Source: Pukyongiella litopenaei (lineage in GTDB: Bacteria > Pseudomonadota > Alphaproteobacteria > Rhodobacterales > Rhodobacteraceae). Taken from it: 64,000 nt of DNA. Made by a program: the position numbers and the translations under genes. The stretch covers positions 1,426,001 to 1,490,000 of the forward strand of contig NZ_CP027665.1 of NCBI RefSeq assembly GCF_003008555.2. The letters are read 5' to 3'. Each line of letters opens with the position of its first letter. Position 1 is the stretch's first letter. The notes under the pieces are model-generated. The model did no database searches, was not told the origin of the DNA, and saw nothing but the letters and a program-made list of their open reading frames with translations. Below, in pieces: positions 8,610-17,369 of this stretch.

Positions 8610-9295
8610 ATCGATCGATTGGCAAGCTGCAAACCAAGAGCCTGTCGGAAACCATTGTCAGCGAGCTGGTGCAACTGATTGCCTCGGGCGTGCTCAAGCC
8701 CGGCCAACGGTTGAACGAGGTGCGTCTGGCCGACAGTTTCGGCGTCAGCCGCGGGCCATTGCGCGAGGCGGCGCGGGAACTGGAAGGCCAGGGTCTGGTG
8801 GTCAGCCGCCCGCGTCAGGGATTCTATGTGGCCGAGTTCTCGGTGCGCGACATCTCCGATCTCTACGAGGTGAAACGCTGGATCGACGAAGCGATCATCG
8901 CGGATGTCCTGACCTATTCCGACGTCGCGGCGCGGCAGGAGATACTCGCCGATGTCAATTCCATCGACGACAGCGAAAAGATGGCCTTTTCCACTTCGCT
9001 CTTCGCATACCGCAGCCGGATGGTGGAACGCCTGCACAACCGGTTTCTGGCGTCACAGGCGCTGTTTCTCTACCGGCAGTTTCATATCGTCACCGCGCTG
9101 GTCAACCCGAACGATCCCGAGGCGCGAATCGAGCGGATCATCGGCACCCTGCGCCGCTTCTGGCAGGCGCTGGTCGACGGCGATGGCGACACAGCCTCGC
9201 GGATCATGGCCGAAGACCGGGAATTCTGGCTGGCCGACCTGATGCCGCGTTTTGCCGAGACTGACACCGCCGCCGAGCGGCAAAGGAGAAAATGA
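8606..9295 (+). CDS. GntR-family regulator, FCD subfamily
   Basis: The protein has 229 residues. The N-terminal winged helix (about 14-75) contains LKPGQRLNEVRLADSFGVSR followed by GPLREAARELEGQGLVV, the standard GntR signature. The C-terminal half is the all-helical FCD ligand-binding domain. It is encoded inside the transport operon (ATGA overlap with the ATPase) and probably represses the operon through the palindrome at 3470-3484 until substrate arrives. The C-terminal 15 residues are Arg/Glu-rich and likely disordered. Confidence 0.9.
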   Translation: MNRSIGKLQTKSLSETIVSELVQLIASGVLKPGQRLNEVRLADSFGVSRGPLREAARELEGQGLVVSRPRQGFYVAEFSVRDISDLYEVKRWIDEAIIADVLTYSDVAARQEILADVNSIDDSEKMAFSTSLFAYRSRMVERLHNRFLASQALFLYRQFHIVTALVNPNDPEARIERIIGTLRRFWQALVDGDGDTASRIMAEDREFWLADLMPRFAETDTAAERQRRK

Positions 9296-9296
9296 C

Positions 9297-10712
9297 ATGC
9301 AGGATATCCACTATTGGTCGGTCGCCGAGACCGCATCCCGGCTGCGGGACGGCACGGTTTCGGTCACCGAGATCACGCAGGCGCATCTCGACCGGATGCA
9401 GGCGGTGAACCCGGTGATCAACGCCATCACCACCCCGGTGCACGAGGCGCTCGACGTGGCGCGTGCGCTGGATGATGCGGGCATGCCCGACGATGCCGGC
9501 CCGCTCTGGGGGGTGCCGGTGACCACCAAGATCAACATCGATCAGGCGGGATATGTGAACTCGAATGGCGTCGCCGCCGCTGCCGGCGCGGTGTCGGACG
9601 CGGATTCACCGCTGGTCACCAATCTCCGCAATGGCGGCGCGGTGATCATCGGCCGCACCAGTACGCCGGAATTCTCGATGCGCTGGTTCACCTCGAACCC
9701 GACCGACGGCGTCACGCATAACCCTTGGGATGCCGGGCTGACCCCCGGCGGTTCCAGCGGGGCGGCGGCAGCGGCCGTGGCCAGCGGCATCGGTGCCGTG
9801 GCGCATGGCAACGATCTCGGCGGTTCGCTGCGCCACCCGGCCTATTGCTGTGGCGTGGCGACGATCCGTCCCTCGCTCGGGCGCATCCCGGCGATGAACC
9901 CGACCCAATCGGCCGCCGGTATCGAACGCGGCCCGATCACCCAGCTGATGGCGGTGCAGGGTCCGATCGCGCGCTGCATCGCCGATGTGCGCGCCGGGCT
10001 GGATGCCATGGCCGGATTCGATGACCGCGATCCGCTCTGGACCGCCGCGCCCCAGAGCCGGCGCGACGGCGCAGGCAAGGTGCGGGTCGGCTATGCGATG
10101 AACCCGTTCGGCGGCGCGCTCGACCCGAAGGTCGAGGCGGCGATGCTGCGCGCCATCGACGGGCTGAAAGCCGCCGGCTGCGATTTGCGCGAGGTTTCGC
10201 CGCCCCATGCCGAGGAATGCCCCGCCCTCTGGGGCCGGCTGATGTTCACCGAGAGCGAGACCCTGAGCCGCGACGCGATCATGGCGCAGGGATCGGACGC
10301 GATGCGCGCCTATTACGAGGCCTTCGCCGCGTGGTTCGAGCCCACCGACCTGACGGGTCTGCTGACTGCCATGCAGCGGCGCATCGTGTTTCAGCGGGCC
10401 TGGGCGCGGATGTTCCGCGATATCGACCTGATGCTGCTGCCGACTTCGCTGGCACGTCCCTTTGCCAATGACCAGGATTTCAACCGCCCCGACAGTCTGC
10501 CCGAGATCATCGCCGCCCAGGCTCCGCTGCTGACGATCAATTTGCTTGGACTGCCGTCGGCTGCGCTGCCGACCCATCTTGAGGGTAGCGTTCCGCTTGG
10601 GGTGCAACTGGTCGGGCCAATGCACGAAGACTACTTCGTTCTGGACGTGGCCGAACGGCTCGAACGGGAACTAGGCACGATTTGGCAGCACCTGCCGGAC
10701 CTGGCGGGCTGA
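9297..10712 (+). CDS. Amidase (amidase-signature family)
   Basis: The protein has 471 residues and starts at the ATG just after the GntR stop, with AAAGGAG upstream. The Ser-cisSer-Lys triad can be placed: Lys78 in PVTTKIN, Ser153 in TPGGSSGAAA and Ser177 in DLGGSLRHPA. The 24-residue spacing between the two serines matches the family. It hydrolyses a carboxamide to acid plus ammonia, probably the compound imported by the upstream ABC system. No signal peptide is seen, so it is cytoplasmic. The family is broad (aryl acylamidases, urea-type and peptide amidases), and the sequence alone does not fix the substrate. A transposase fragment begins right after the stop codon. Confidence 0.9.
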   Translation: MQDIHYWSVAETASRLRDGTVSVTEITQAHLDRMQAVNPVINAITTPVHEALDVARALDDAGMPDDAGPLWGVPVTTKINIDQAGYVNSNGVAAAAGAVSDADSPLVTNLRNGGAVIIGRTSTPEFSMRWFTSNPTDGVTHNPWDAGLTPGGSSGAAAAAVASGIGAVAHGNDLGGSLRHPAYCCGVATIRPSLGRIPAMNPTQSAAGIERGPITQLMAVQGPIARCIADVRAGLDAMAGFDDRDPLWTAAPQSRRDGAGKVRVGYAMNPFGGALDPKVEAAMLRAIDGLKAAGCDLREVSPPHAEECPALWGRLMFTESETLSRDAIMAQGSDAMRAYYEAFAAWFEPTDLTGLLTAMQRRIVFQRAWARMFRDIDLMLLPTSLARPFANDQDFNRPDSLPEIIAAQAPLLTINLLGLPSAALPTHLEGSVPLGVQLVGPMHEDYFVLDVAERLERELGTIWQHLPDLAG

Positions 10713-10840
10713 AACGATGCAGTTCGGTTTCGCGGCATGGAGGTGTCCGACCTCGCCAGGCCGAAGGTGATGGAAGACGAGAACGCCAAGATTGACAGGC
10801 TGCTGAAACAGTCCTGCCGCGACGGCAATTTGAGAACATG
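10713..10840 (+). pseudogene. IS3-family OrfA fragment
   Basis: From 10737 the translation begins MEVSDLARPKVMEDENAKID and goes on RLLKQSC. This is the leucine-zipper end of an IS3/IS407-type OrfA ('GMEVSD-x-R-x-L-x-x-LEDEN-x-x-L-K-x-LLA'). Bases 10713-10736 recall the preceding 'KFGG' in a shifted frame. No OrfB is present. It is a scrap left by element decay directly after the amidase gene. Confidence 0.6.
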
Positions 10841-10868
10841 CTTCACCCTTGCCGCGATATTGGCGGGG

Positions 10869-11046
10869 GTGATGATACGCGGGACGGACGAGCCGAGCGG
10901 GTCGCTTTTCAGCTGCGTTGATCCGGAGACGCCCGTCCCGGTTCGGCACCCGCTCCGCAAGATCCGGCAGGTGGTCAATGACGCGCTCGCCGGTTCCGAC
11001 GCCGCATTCGAAGTGCTTGATACCGATGTCGGGCGCCCCTCGATCC
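10869..11046 (+). pseudogene. IS5-type transposase N-terminal fragment
   Basis: About 58 codons read RGTDEPSGSLFSCVDPE, then VRHPLRKIRQVVNDAL and VGRPSIPP. They match the start of IS5-superfamily transposases ('RG-x-D-x-x-x-GSLFSYVDLEARVP-x-x-HPLR', then 'GRPSIPPE'). The frame then passes into HsdR-derived sequence, so the rest of the transposase is gone. Confidence 0.6.
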
Positions 11047-12721
11047 CGCCGACTGGCAGGCCAGGATCATCGGCCAGTTCGACAAGCTGGTCAAACGCAA
11101 GGGCGTGCTGCATGTCCTGAAAAAGGGCCTGCCCGTCGATGACGCGCATTTCACCCTGATGTACCCTGCCCCGCTGGCCAGTTCGGCGCAGAAGGTCCAT
11201 GACAACTTCGCCGCCAATATCTGGAGCGTGACCCGGCAGGTTCACCATTCCCTCGCCAATCCGAATGAACCCGTGGACATGGTGCTGTTCCTGAACGGTG
11301 TCGCGCTGGTCACGCTGGAATTGAAGAACCCCTGGACGGGCCAGACCGCCCGCTATCACGGCCAGAAACAGTATCGCGACCGGGATACCAGCCAGACCCT
11401 GTTGCAGTTCGGCCGCACGCTGGTTCACATGACGGCGGATCAGGATGAGGTCTGGATGGCGACAAAGCTGTCGGGCGCCCCGACCTTTATCCTGCCGTTC
11501 AAAAAGGGCCATGGCGAGGGCGCCGGCAATCCGTTCAAGGCCCTGATCGCGTTTTCGGGCGAGAAGGTGGTCGACGGCGTGAAGTATACCGAGGCCGAGA
11601 TGAACGGCTTTCCCGAGGACAAGACCCGCAAGGAATTCGACAAGGACGAGTACAGGCTGCTCGTTGTCGCGAACAAGTATCTGACCGGCTTCGACCAGCC
11701 AAAGCTCTGCGCCATGTATGTCGACAAGAAGCTTCAGCACGTTCTGGCGGTGCAGGCGCTGTCGCGCCTGAACCGGTCTGCCCTGCGGCTCGGGAAACGC
11801 AAGGAAGATCTGTTCGTTCTGGATTTCTTCAACACGACAGAGGACATCAAGGCTGCCTTCGATCCGTTCTTCACCGTCACGACGCTGTCGGAGGCCACCG
11901 ACGTCAATGTCCTGCATGAGCTGAAAGCCACGCTGGACGATGCCGGCGTCTATGAATGGGTGGAGGTCGAGGAATTCTGCACGCGTTTCTTCGATGGCGA
12001 GGATGCCCAGGAACTGAGCCCGCTGATCGACATAGCAGCGGAACGGTTCAACGAGGAGCTGGATCTCGAGGACAAGGACAAGATCGATTACAAGATCAAG
12101 GCGAAGCAGTTCGTGAAGATCTATGGCCAGATGGCGTCGATCATGCCGTTCGAGGTCGTCGCGTGGGAGAAGCTGTTCTGGTTCCTCAAGTTCCTTGTCC
12201 CGAAGCTGAAGATACAGGACCCGAACCAGGACGCCCTCGACGAATTGCTCGAGTCGGTCGACCTTTCATCCTATGGGCTTCAGCGAACGAAGCTGAACCA
12301 GGTGATCGGCCTCGATGCGTCGGAGGCGGAACTCGAGCCGCAGAACCCCAATCCCCGTGGGTACCGTGAGGGCGAGGTGCAGGAAGATCCGCTCGAGGAA
12401 ATCATCCGCTCCTTCAATGAGCGATGGTTCCAGGGCTGGAGCGCAACCCCGGAGGAGCAGCGCGTCAAGTTTCTGAACATCGTCAGCAGTGTGCAGGCGC
12501 ATCCCGACTTCGCAGAAAAGTACAGCGAGAACCCGGACCCGTTTTCACGCGACCTGGCATTCGAGAAGATCATGAAGGACGTCATGCTGCGCCGGCGCAA
12601 GGACGAGCTGGAGCTGTATAAACTCCACGCTCAGGATCAGGCATTCAAGGCGGCGTTCTACCAAAGCATCAAGGATACTCTTGATCGGTCCGCGTCGCGC
12701 GGCGCTGGGAGTCCATCCTGA
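11042..12721 (+). pseudogene. hsdR: Type I restriction HsdR remnant with an in-frame internal deletion
   Basis: The frame is open from about 11042 to 12721 (ATG at 11105 gives 538 residues). Residues 1-143 match the HsdR N-terminal nuclease region, including VDMVLFLNGVALVTLELKNP, where Asp58 and Glu72-x-Lys74 look like a PD-(D/E)XK site. At about residue 144 (11534) the sequence jumps from GHGEGAGNP to KALIAFSGEKVVDGVKYTEA, which belongs late in the helicase domain of normal HsdR. The Walker A motif, DEAD box and several hundred residues are missing, yet the frame is kept. The rest covers the second RecA-like lobe and C-terminal helices. The 5' end is cut by a transposase fragment, and no hsdM or hsdS is nearby. 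It could still be translated but cannot translocate DNA. Confidence 0.8.
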
Positions 12722-13045
12722 TTCGATGCTCATGTTGAACTGCGCGGCATCTGATCCTCCACCGGTAACCGCAGCCGATAGGTCGTGCGCGGCAAACGCG
12801 CAGAGACGATAGCCAAACGGGCGCGAATTTTTCGGTCGTTTCGGTGCATGATCAGGATATGATCGGGGGCCCGTTGCGCGAGGCGCCACGGCCGCCGGTT
12901 CCCGATTTCAAGCCAGCCCATCGTGAGGGGGCCGATCCCCTCCCCCTGCACGGGTCCTTCCGGGCCTCGGGGCGTATGCGGTGGGTTTTGGCGCGCAAGT
13001 TCGCTAGTGACAGGGCCTTTTTGGGCGCGCGCTTAGGCACCTCGT
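12722..13045. other. Intergenic stretch after the HsdR remnant
   Basis: I see no supportable gene here. A minus-strand frame reading RLPRTTYRLRLPVEDQMPRS may be a mobile-element scrap, but I cannot name it. Open frames crossing the region lack ribosome sites. Confidence 0.3.
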
Positions 13046-13164
13046 GTGCGCACCTGGTATGCGGGGTGCGCACCGGCTGCGGAATGCCGAAATCGGCGCC
13101 GGAGGACCGTCTGCCACGGTCGCCGGAGACACCTGGCCGGGCTTTGGGGGCCCGGCTTTTTATT
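13046..13164 (+). ncRNA. Candidate structured RNA ending in an intrinsic terminator
   Basis: In 119 bases there are several hairpins in a row. A perfect 9-bp stem GTGCGCACC/GGTGCGCAC (13046-13054 with 13065-13073) is followed by a short stem GCCG-AAAT-CGGC (13086-13097), a 6-bp stem GACCGT/ACGGTC (13105-13121), and then the terminator. No open frame uses this stretch convincingly. It could be a small RNA, a decayed leader or the 3' end of an older transcript. I recognise no known RNA family. Confidence 0.35.
13136..13164 (+). terminator. Rho-independent terminator
   Basis: GCCGGGC (13136-13142) pairs with GCCCGGC (13150-13156) around a TTTGGGG loop, followed by TTTTTATT. It works only for plus-strand transcripts. 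The flanking GMC gene is on the minus strand, so this ends either an RNA starting nearby or read-through from the HsdR remnant. Confidence 0.8.
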
Positions 13165-13397
13165 GCGAATGCCTGGCGCGGTCATAGTATTGACCGGTTT
13201 CTGGTACCTCGGGCTGGCGACCTGTTCCATAGATCCCAAGGTCGGCGCGGCGCATTTGCGGTTCGGCGCCCGCGACAAGGCGACGATTGTCGAGCACATG
13301 GACGAGGCGGTATCCAACATTTTCGACGCTGTCGCACAGGCTTGCGATCTCTTGGCTCCACAAGTTTACTGGAACCACTGTTAAGCCACCGGCAATG

Positions 13398-15035
13398 TCA
13401 CAGGTCAGTAGCAGAGTGCTTGAGAATGATATCTGCCGCCTTCTCGGCGATCATGATAGTGGGAGATGCAGTATTGCCCGAAACAATTTTCGGCATGATT
13501 GACGCATCCGCGATCCGCAAGCCCTGCAGCCCGTGAACCCTGAGTTGCGGATCGACCACCGCCATCGCGTCGGTGCCCATCTTGCAGGTCCCTACCGGGT
13601 GGAAAATCGTCGTCGCGATATTCCCCACGGCCTTGATCAGATCGGAGCGATCCGACGTGGCGGGGCCTGGCAGGATCTCTTCGGGGGCGTAGGGTGCCAG
13701 CGCGCGCGCGGACATGATCTGCCGTGCCTGCAGGACGGACTTTACGGCGACGTCCTTGTCACGTTCGGCGGACAGGTAGTTGAGCCGGATAAGCGGCTGG
13801 GCCTCGCTGTCGGCCGTGGTGATGTGGCAATCGCCAACGCTTTCGGGGCGCAGGTTGCAGACAGAGACGGTGATCGCCGGGAAGGGGTGCAGCGGATCGC
13901 CGAGCCTGTCGGTGGAGAGCGGCTGAACGTGGTATTCGAGGTCCGGCGTTTCAAGCGAGGGGTCGGATTTCGTGAAGATGCCGAACTGGCTTGGTGCCAT
14001 CGACATCGGCCCCGACCGTTTGATCCCGTATTCCATCGCGATGGCCGCCTTGCCGATCAGGCTGTTGGCCATCGTGTTCAGCGTCTTGGCGTTGCGCACC
14101 TTGAATACGGTGCGGATCTGCAGGTGATCCTGAAGGTTCTCGCCCACGCCGGGGATTTCATGCCGCAAGTCGATCCCCTGCCGGTCCAGCACGTCCGGGC
14201 GTCCGACGCCTGACAGCTCCAGGATCTTGGGCGAATTGATGGCACCGGCGGCAAGGATGACCTCGGCATTCGCGGTCGCGTCCAGTGTCCGCCCCCTGTG
14301 CCGGAACCGCACTCCGGTGACGCGTTTGCCCGCAAAGAGAAGCGTGTCGGCCATGGCCTCGGTCAGCACCCGCAGGTTGGGCCGTTTCATTGCCGGGCGC
14401 AAGAACCCCTTGGCCGTATTCCAGCGCACGCCATTGTTCTGGTTGACCTCGAAGAAACCGGAGCCTTCGTTATCACCGTCGTTGAAATCCTCGCGCGGTT
14501 CGATGCCGAATTCGCGGGCGCCCTCCTGCACGGCCCTCAGGATGTCCCACCGAAGACGCTGCTTCTGGACTTTCCATTCCCCTCCGCACCGATGCATGCG
14601 GCTGTTGCCTGCGTGATGATCCTCGGATCTCAGGAAGTAGGGCAGCACATCGTCCCAGCCCCAACCGGTGTTGCCCAGTTGCCGCCAGTGATCATAGTCG
14701 GCGGCCTGCCCGCGCATGTAGATCATGCCGTTGACCGAACTGCAGCCGCCCAGAACCTTGCCGCGGGGATAGGCAAGGCTGCGGCCGTTGAGGCCCGGCT
14801 CTGCGGCGGTTTGCATCATCCAGTCGGTGCGCGGGTTCCCGATGCAGTAGAGGTAGCCCACCGGGATATGCACCCAGTGGTAATTGTCGGATTTGCCCGC
14901 CTCCAGCAGCAGGACCCTGTTGCGTGGATTGGCACTCAACCGGTTGGCCAGAACGCAGCCGGCGGTGCCGGCACCGACGATGACATAGTCATAGTCTCCG
15001 CCAACCTGAGGAGGGGTCATGGCATGGTCTTTCAT
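13398..15035 (-). CDS. GMC-family oxidoreductase (choline/alcohol dehydrogenase-like)
   Basis: The protein has 545 residues. The FAD-binding motif GAGTAGCVLANRL starts at residue 21, followed by LLLEAGKSDNYHWVHIPVGY, PRGKVLGGCSSVNGMIYMRG and the C-terminal active-site segment IFHPVGTCKMGTDAMAVVDP with its catalytic His. It oxidises an alcohol to an aldehyde or ketone. It is the last gene of the large minus-strand operon, with an ATGA overlap with the kinase gene. It may act on a side substrate or product of the polyol pathway (inference). It resembles BetA-like enzymes, but the choline specificity is not supported by context. Confidence 0.9.
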   Translation of the reverse strand: MKDHAMTPPQVGGDYDYVIVGAGTAGCVLANRLSANPRNRVLLLEAGKSDNYHWVHIPVGYLYCIGNPRTDWMMQTAAEPGLNGRSLAYPRGKVLGGCSSVNGMIYMRGQAADYDHWRQLGNTGWGWDDVLPYFLRSEDHHAGNSRMHRCGGEWKVQKQRLRWDILRAVQEGAREFGIEPREDFNDGDNEGSGFFEVNQNNGVRWNTAKGFLRPAMKRPNLRVLTEAMADTLLFAGKRVTGVRFRHRGRTLDATANAEVILAAGAINSPKILELSGVGRPDVLDRQGIDLRHEIPGVGENLQDHLQIRTVFKVRNAKTLNTMANSLIGKAAIAMEYGIKRSGPMSMAPSQFGIFTKSDPSLETPDLEYHVQPLSTDRLGDPLHPFPAITVSVCNLRPESVGDCHITTADSEAQPLIRLNYLSAERDKDVAVKSVLQARQIMSARALAPYAPEEILPGPATSDRSDLIKAVGNIATTIFHPVGTCKMGTDAMAVVDPQLRVHGLQGLRIADASIMPKIVSGNTASPTIMIAEKAADIILKHSATDL

Positions 15036-16546
15036 CGCGCGTTTCGTGACCAGAAACCGCGCATCGTCTCGATCAGGTCGAGATATGTGTCGTAGCGCGC
15101 GGCATAATGGCCCGCCATCTCGGCCACCGGTTCGATCCGCCGCGCCACCCGCGTCATGCGCGCCACCGCCTCTTCGTAATGCGCGGCCTCACCGGTCGCG
15201 CAGGCCGCGCCGATGGCCGCGCCAAGCGCCCCGGTTTCCTGTGCCGCCGAGACGGTGATCGGAATGCCCAGGCAATCGGCGAACATCTGCGGCCAGTGCG
15301 GACTGCGAGAGCCACCACCCGAGAGAACCGCGCGCGCGATGGGCAGGCCCGCGGATTTGAGCACCTCGACATGGCGGCGATGCTCGAACATCACGCCTTC
15401 GAAAAGCGCGCGCAGCAGGTGCCCTTCGGAATGCCAGCCCGCGATGCCGTAGAACCCGGCGCGAAACTCCGCCCCCTGGCCGGACCCATAAAGGAACGGA
15501 TGATAGAACGGATCGTCCTTGCCCGGCGCAACGTTGCCGATCTGCGAATTGCAATAGCCGAAGGGGTCATCGTGATGCGCCCCGCGTTCGACGAATTCGC
15601 GGACATACCATTCCAGGTTTGCCGCCGAGGTCGCGCTCGATTCGATATTCACGAAGCGGTCTGGACCGAATGCCGCGACCATGAACACCGTCGGGTCGAC
15701 CGCAGGTCGGGCGGAAAAGACCTGGTTTATGCCCCATGTCCCCGCGATCAGGGAGGCCTCCCCCTCGGACACGACGCCAGAGCCCATAGCGCTTGCGATC
15801 ACGTCGAAATAGCCGCCGATCACCGGCGTTCCGGCAACGAGGCCGGTGGCCTCCGCCGCGTCGGGCGTGACGGTGCCTGCGACCTCTGCTGGGTCGATGA
15901 GGCGCGGCAGCATCTCGCGCGCATCCGACAGGCCATAGAGCGCCAGCAGCGTATCGTCGTAGCGACATTCGGGCATCCGGGTCAGGCCGCAGCCGGACAT
16001 ATCCGACAGATCGCTGACCCGTTCCCCCGTCAGCCGGTAGGTCAGCACATCCTTGCACAAAAGGACCGTGCCGATCTGCGCATAGAGCGCAGGCCGGTGT
16101 TGCCTGATCCAGGCCAGCAGCATCGGCGTCTGGGCAGGCCAGGGTTTTTGCAGGCACAGGGCGTGCAGCGCATCGCCCTTTTCCGCCCGCAACTGATCGG
16201 CCATACCAGCCGCGCGTGTATCGAGCGACTGCACGCCCAGCAATGAACCACCGTCCCGGTCGAGCAGGTAAAGCCCGTTGCCGTGCCCCGCACAGCCGAT
16301 CGCGGCGATCCCGGCGGCATCGATCCCGGCCTTCTGGATGCAGCCGCGGATCGCCTGGGTCGCATTGCGCCACAACTCATCGATGTCGCGTTCGACATGT
16401 CCCGGCGCGGGCGTTGCCGAATGGCCGTCAAGCGCGTGCAGCGCGACTTGCCGGCCCTCGGCATCGAACAGCACCGCCTTGATGACGGTGTTGCCCGCAT
16501 CGAGGCCGAGGTAGTAGCTGTTCGCCTTAGCCACGGTTGTAGACAT
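15032..16546 (-). CDS. FGGY-family carbohydrate kinase, L-xylulose-kinase-like
   Basis: The protein has 504 residues. The N-terminal ATPase motif is YYLGLDAGNTVIKAVLFDAE, followed by ERDIDELW, GHGNGLYLLDRDGG and PVIGGYFDVIASAMGSGVVS. The C-terminal lobe has VLSGGGSRSPHWPQMFADCL and ETGALGAAIGAA. From memory the overall path follows E. coli LyxK more closely than glycerol or xylulose kinase. It phosphorylates a ketose or polyol, priming it for the dehydrogenase and aldolase encoded upstream. I chose the ATG at 16546, with GGGGAAG upstream, which overlaps the aldolase end by 20 bp. An in-frame ATG at 16576 is possible. Confidence 0.88.
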   Translation of the reverse strand: MSTTVAKANSYYLGLDAGNTVIKAVLFDAEGRQVALHALDGHSATPAPGHVERDIDELWRNATQAIRGCIQKAGIDAAGIAAIGCAGHGNGLYLLDRDGGSLLGVQSLDTRAAGMADQLRAEKGDALHALCLQKPWPAQTPMLLAWIRQHRPALYAQIGTVLLCKDVLTYRLTGERVSDLSDMSGCGLTRMPECRYDDTLLALYGLSDAREMLPRLIDPAEVAGTVTPDAAEATGLVAGTPVIGGYFDVIASAMGSGVVSEGEASLIAGTWGINQVFSARPAVDPTVFMVAAFGPDRFVNIESSATSAANLEWYVREFVERGAHHDDPFGYCNSQIGNVAPGKDDPFYHPFLYGSGQGAEFRAGFYGIAGWHSEGHLLRALFEGVMFEHRRHVEVLKSAGLPIARAVLSGGGSRSPHWPQMFADCLGIPITVSAAQETGALGAAIGAACATGEAAHYEEAVARMTRVARRIEPVAEMAGHYAARYDTYLDLIETMRGFWSRNAR

Positions 16547-17369
16547 CCCAGGCTTCTTCCCCGCTCGCGCCGTCATGGATCATCGCCATCAGGGCCGCGA
16601 CCACCGCTTTGGGGTTATCATGCTGATAGATGTTGCGGCCGTAAACCATGCCGCGGGCGCCCTGCCCGATGATCTCGGCGGACTTCATCAGGACGGTCCT
16701 GAGGTCTTCCTTGCCGCCGCCGCGGACCAGCACCGGAACCCGCGCCGCTTCGATCACGCGGTGATAGACCTGCGGATCGGCCGTGGGATCGGCCTTGATG
16801 ATGTCCGCCCCCATCTCGGAGGCGAGGCGGACGAGCGTGACGATCTTTTCCGCATCGCCATCCACCTGATAGCCGCCGCGCACATCGTTGGGCAGCATCA
16901 CCAGAGGTTCGATCATCAGCGGCATGCCATATTTGCGGCAAGCCTCGCGCACGCGGCTGATGTTCTCGATGCACTGGCGGAACAACTCGGGCTCGTCGGG
17001 GAGCATGAAGAGGTTCACGACGACGGCGGCGGCATCCATTTCCAGTGCGCCGAGGATCGGCTCATCCGCGTTTTGCAACTGCGACCACATCACCCGGTGG
17101 CGCTGGTCGTTATAGGGGTTGCCCATGTCGATGCGCATCACCAGCGCGGGCTTGTCCTTTTCGGGGCGCGATTGAAGCAGGTCGGCCTGACCATAGGCGC
17201 ATTGGATCGCGTCGGGCCTTGCCTTGATCAGCGTGTCCATCACGCCGGGCATGTCTTCGAGACCGACCATGAAACCGGGTTCGTTGCAGACCCCGTGATC
17301 AATGGCCACATCGAGACAGCCGCCGTTGGAAAACAGCCGGTTCATCCGCGCCTTGGTGCTGATTTTCAT
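16527..17369 (-). CDS. Class I aldolase, DhnA/LsrF type
   Basis: The protein has 280 residues. A TIM barrel is indicated by CLDVAIDHGVCNEPGFM at the start, MPLMIEPLVMLP in the middle, the Schiff-base segment GADIIKADPTADPQVYHRVI with its candidate catalytic Lys, and the phosphate-binding loop VPVLVRGGGKEDL followed by GARGMVYGRNIYQH. The family includes class I fructose-bisphosphate aldolases and the autoinducer-2 thiolase LsrF. Here it probably cleaves a phosphorylated ketose made by the kinase and GlpD-like enzyme. It overlaps the GlpD-like gene by four bases (ATGA), so translation is coupled. Confidence 0.85.
   Translation of the reverse strand: MKISTKARMNRLFSNGGCLDVAIDHGVCNEPGFMVGLEDMPGVMDTLIKARPDAIQCAYGQADLLQSRPEKDKPALVMRIDMGNPYNDQRHRVMWSQLQNADEPILGALEMDAAAVVVNLFMLPDEPELFRQCIENISRVREACRKYGMPLMIEPLVMLPNDVRGGYQVDGDAEKIVTLVRLASEMGADIIKADPTADPQVYHRVIEAARVPVLVRGGGKEDLRTVLMKSAEIIGQGARGMVYGRNIYQHDNPKAVVAALMAMIHDGASGEEAWDVYNRG

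Noticed and set aside
11105-12721. An intact type I restriction subunit
   Set aside because: The motor motifs are missing, the 5' end is fused to transposase sequence, and no modification or specificity gene is present.
13046-13164. A cobalamin or glycine riboswitch
   Set aside because: The GGAGACACCTGGCC string recalls the 3' end of a B12 element, but the conserved B12 box and core are absent, and no matching downstream gene is on that strand.
12844-13536. A 230-codon plus-strand frame across the hairpin-rich segment
   Set aside because: The translation is a patchwork with no motif, it crosses a strong terminator, and it runs antisense into the GMC gene.
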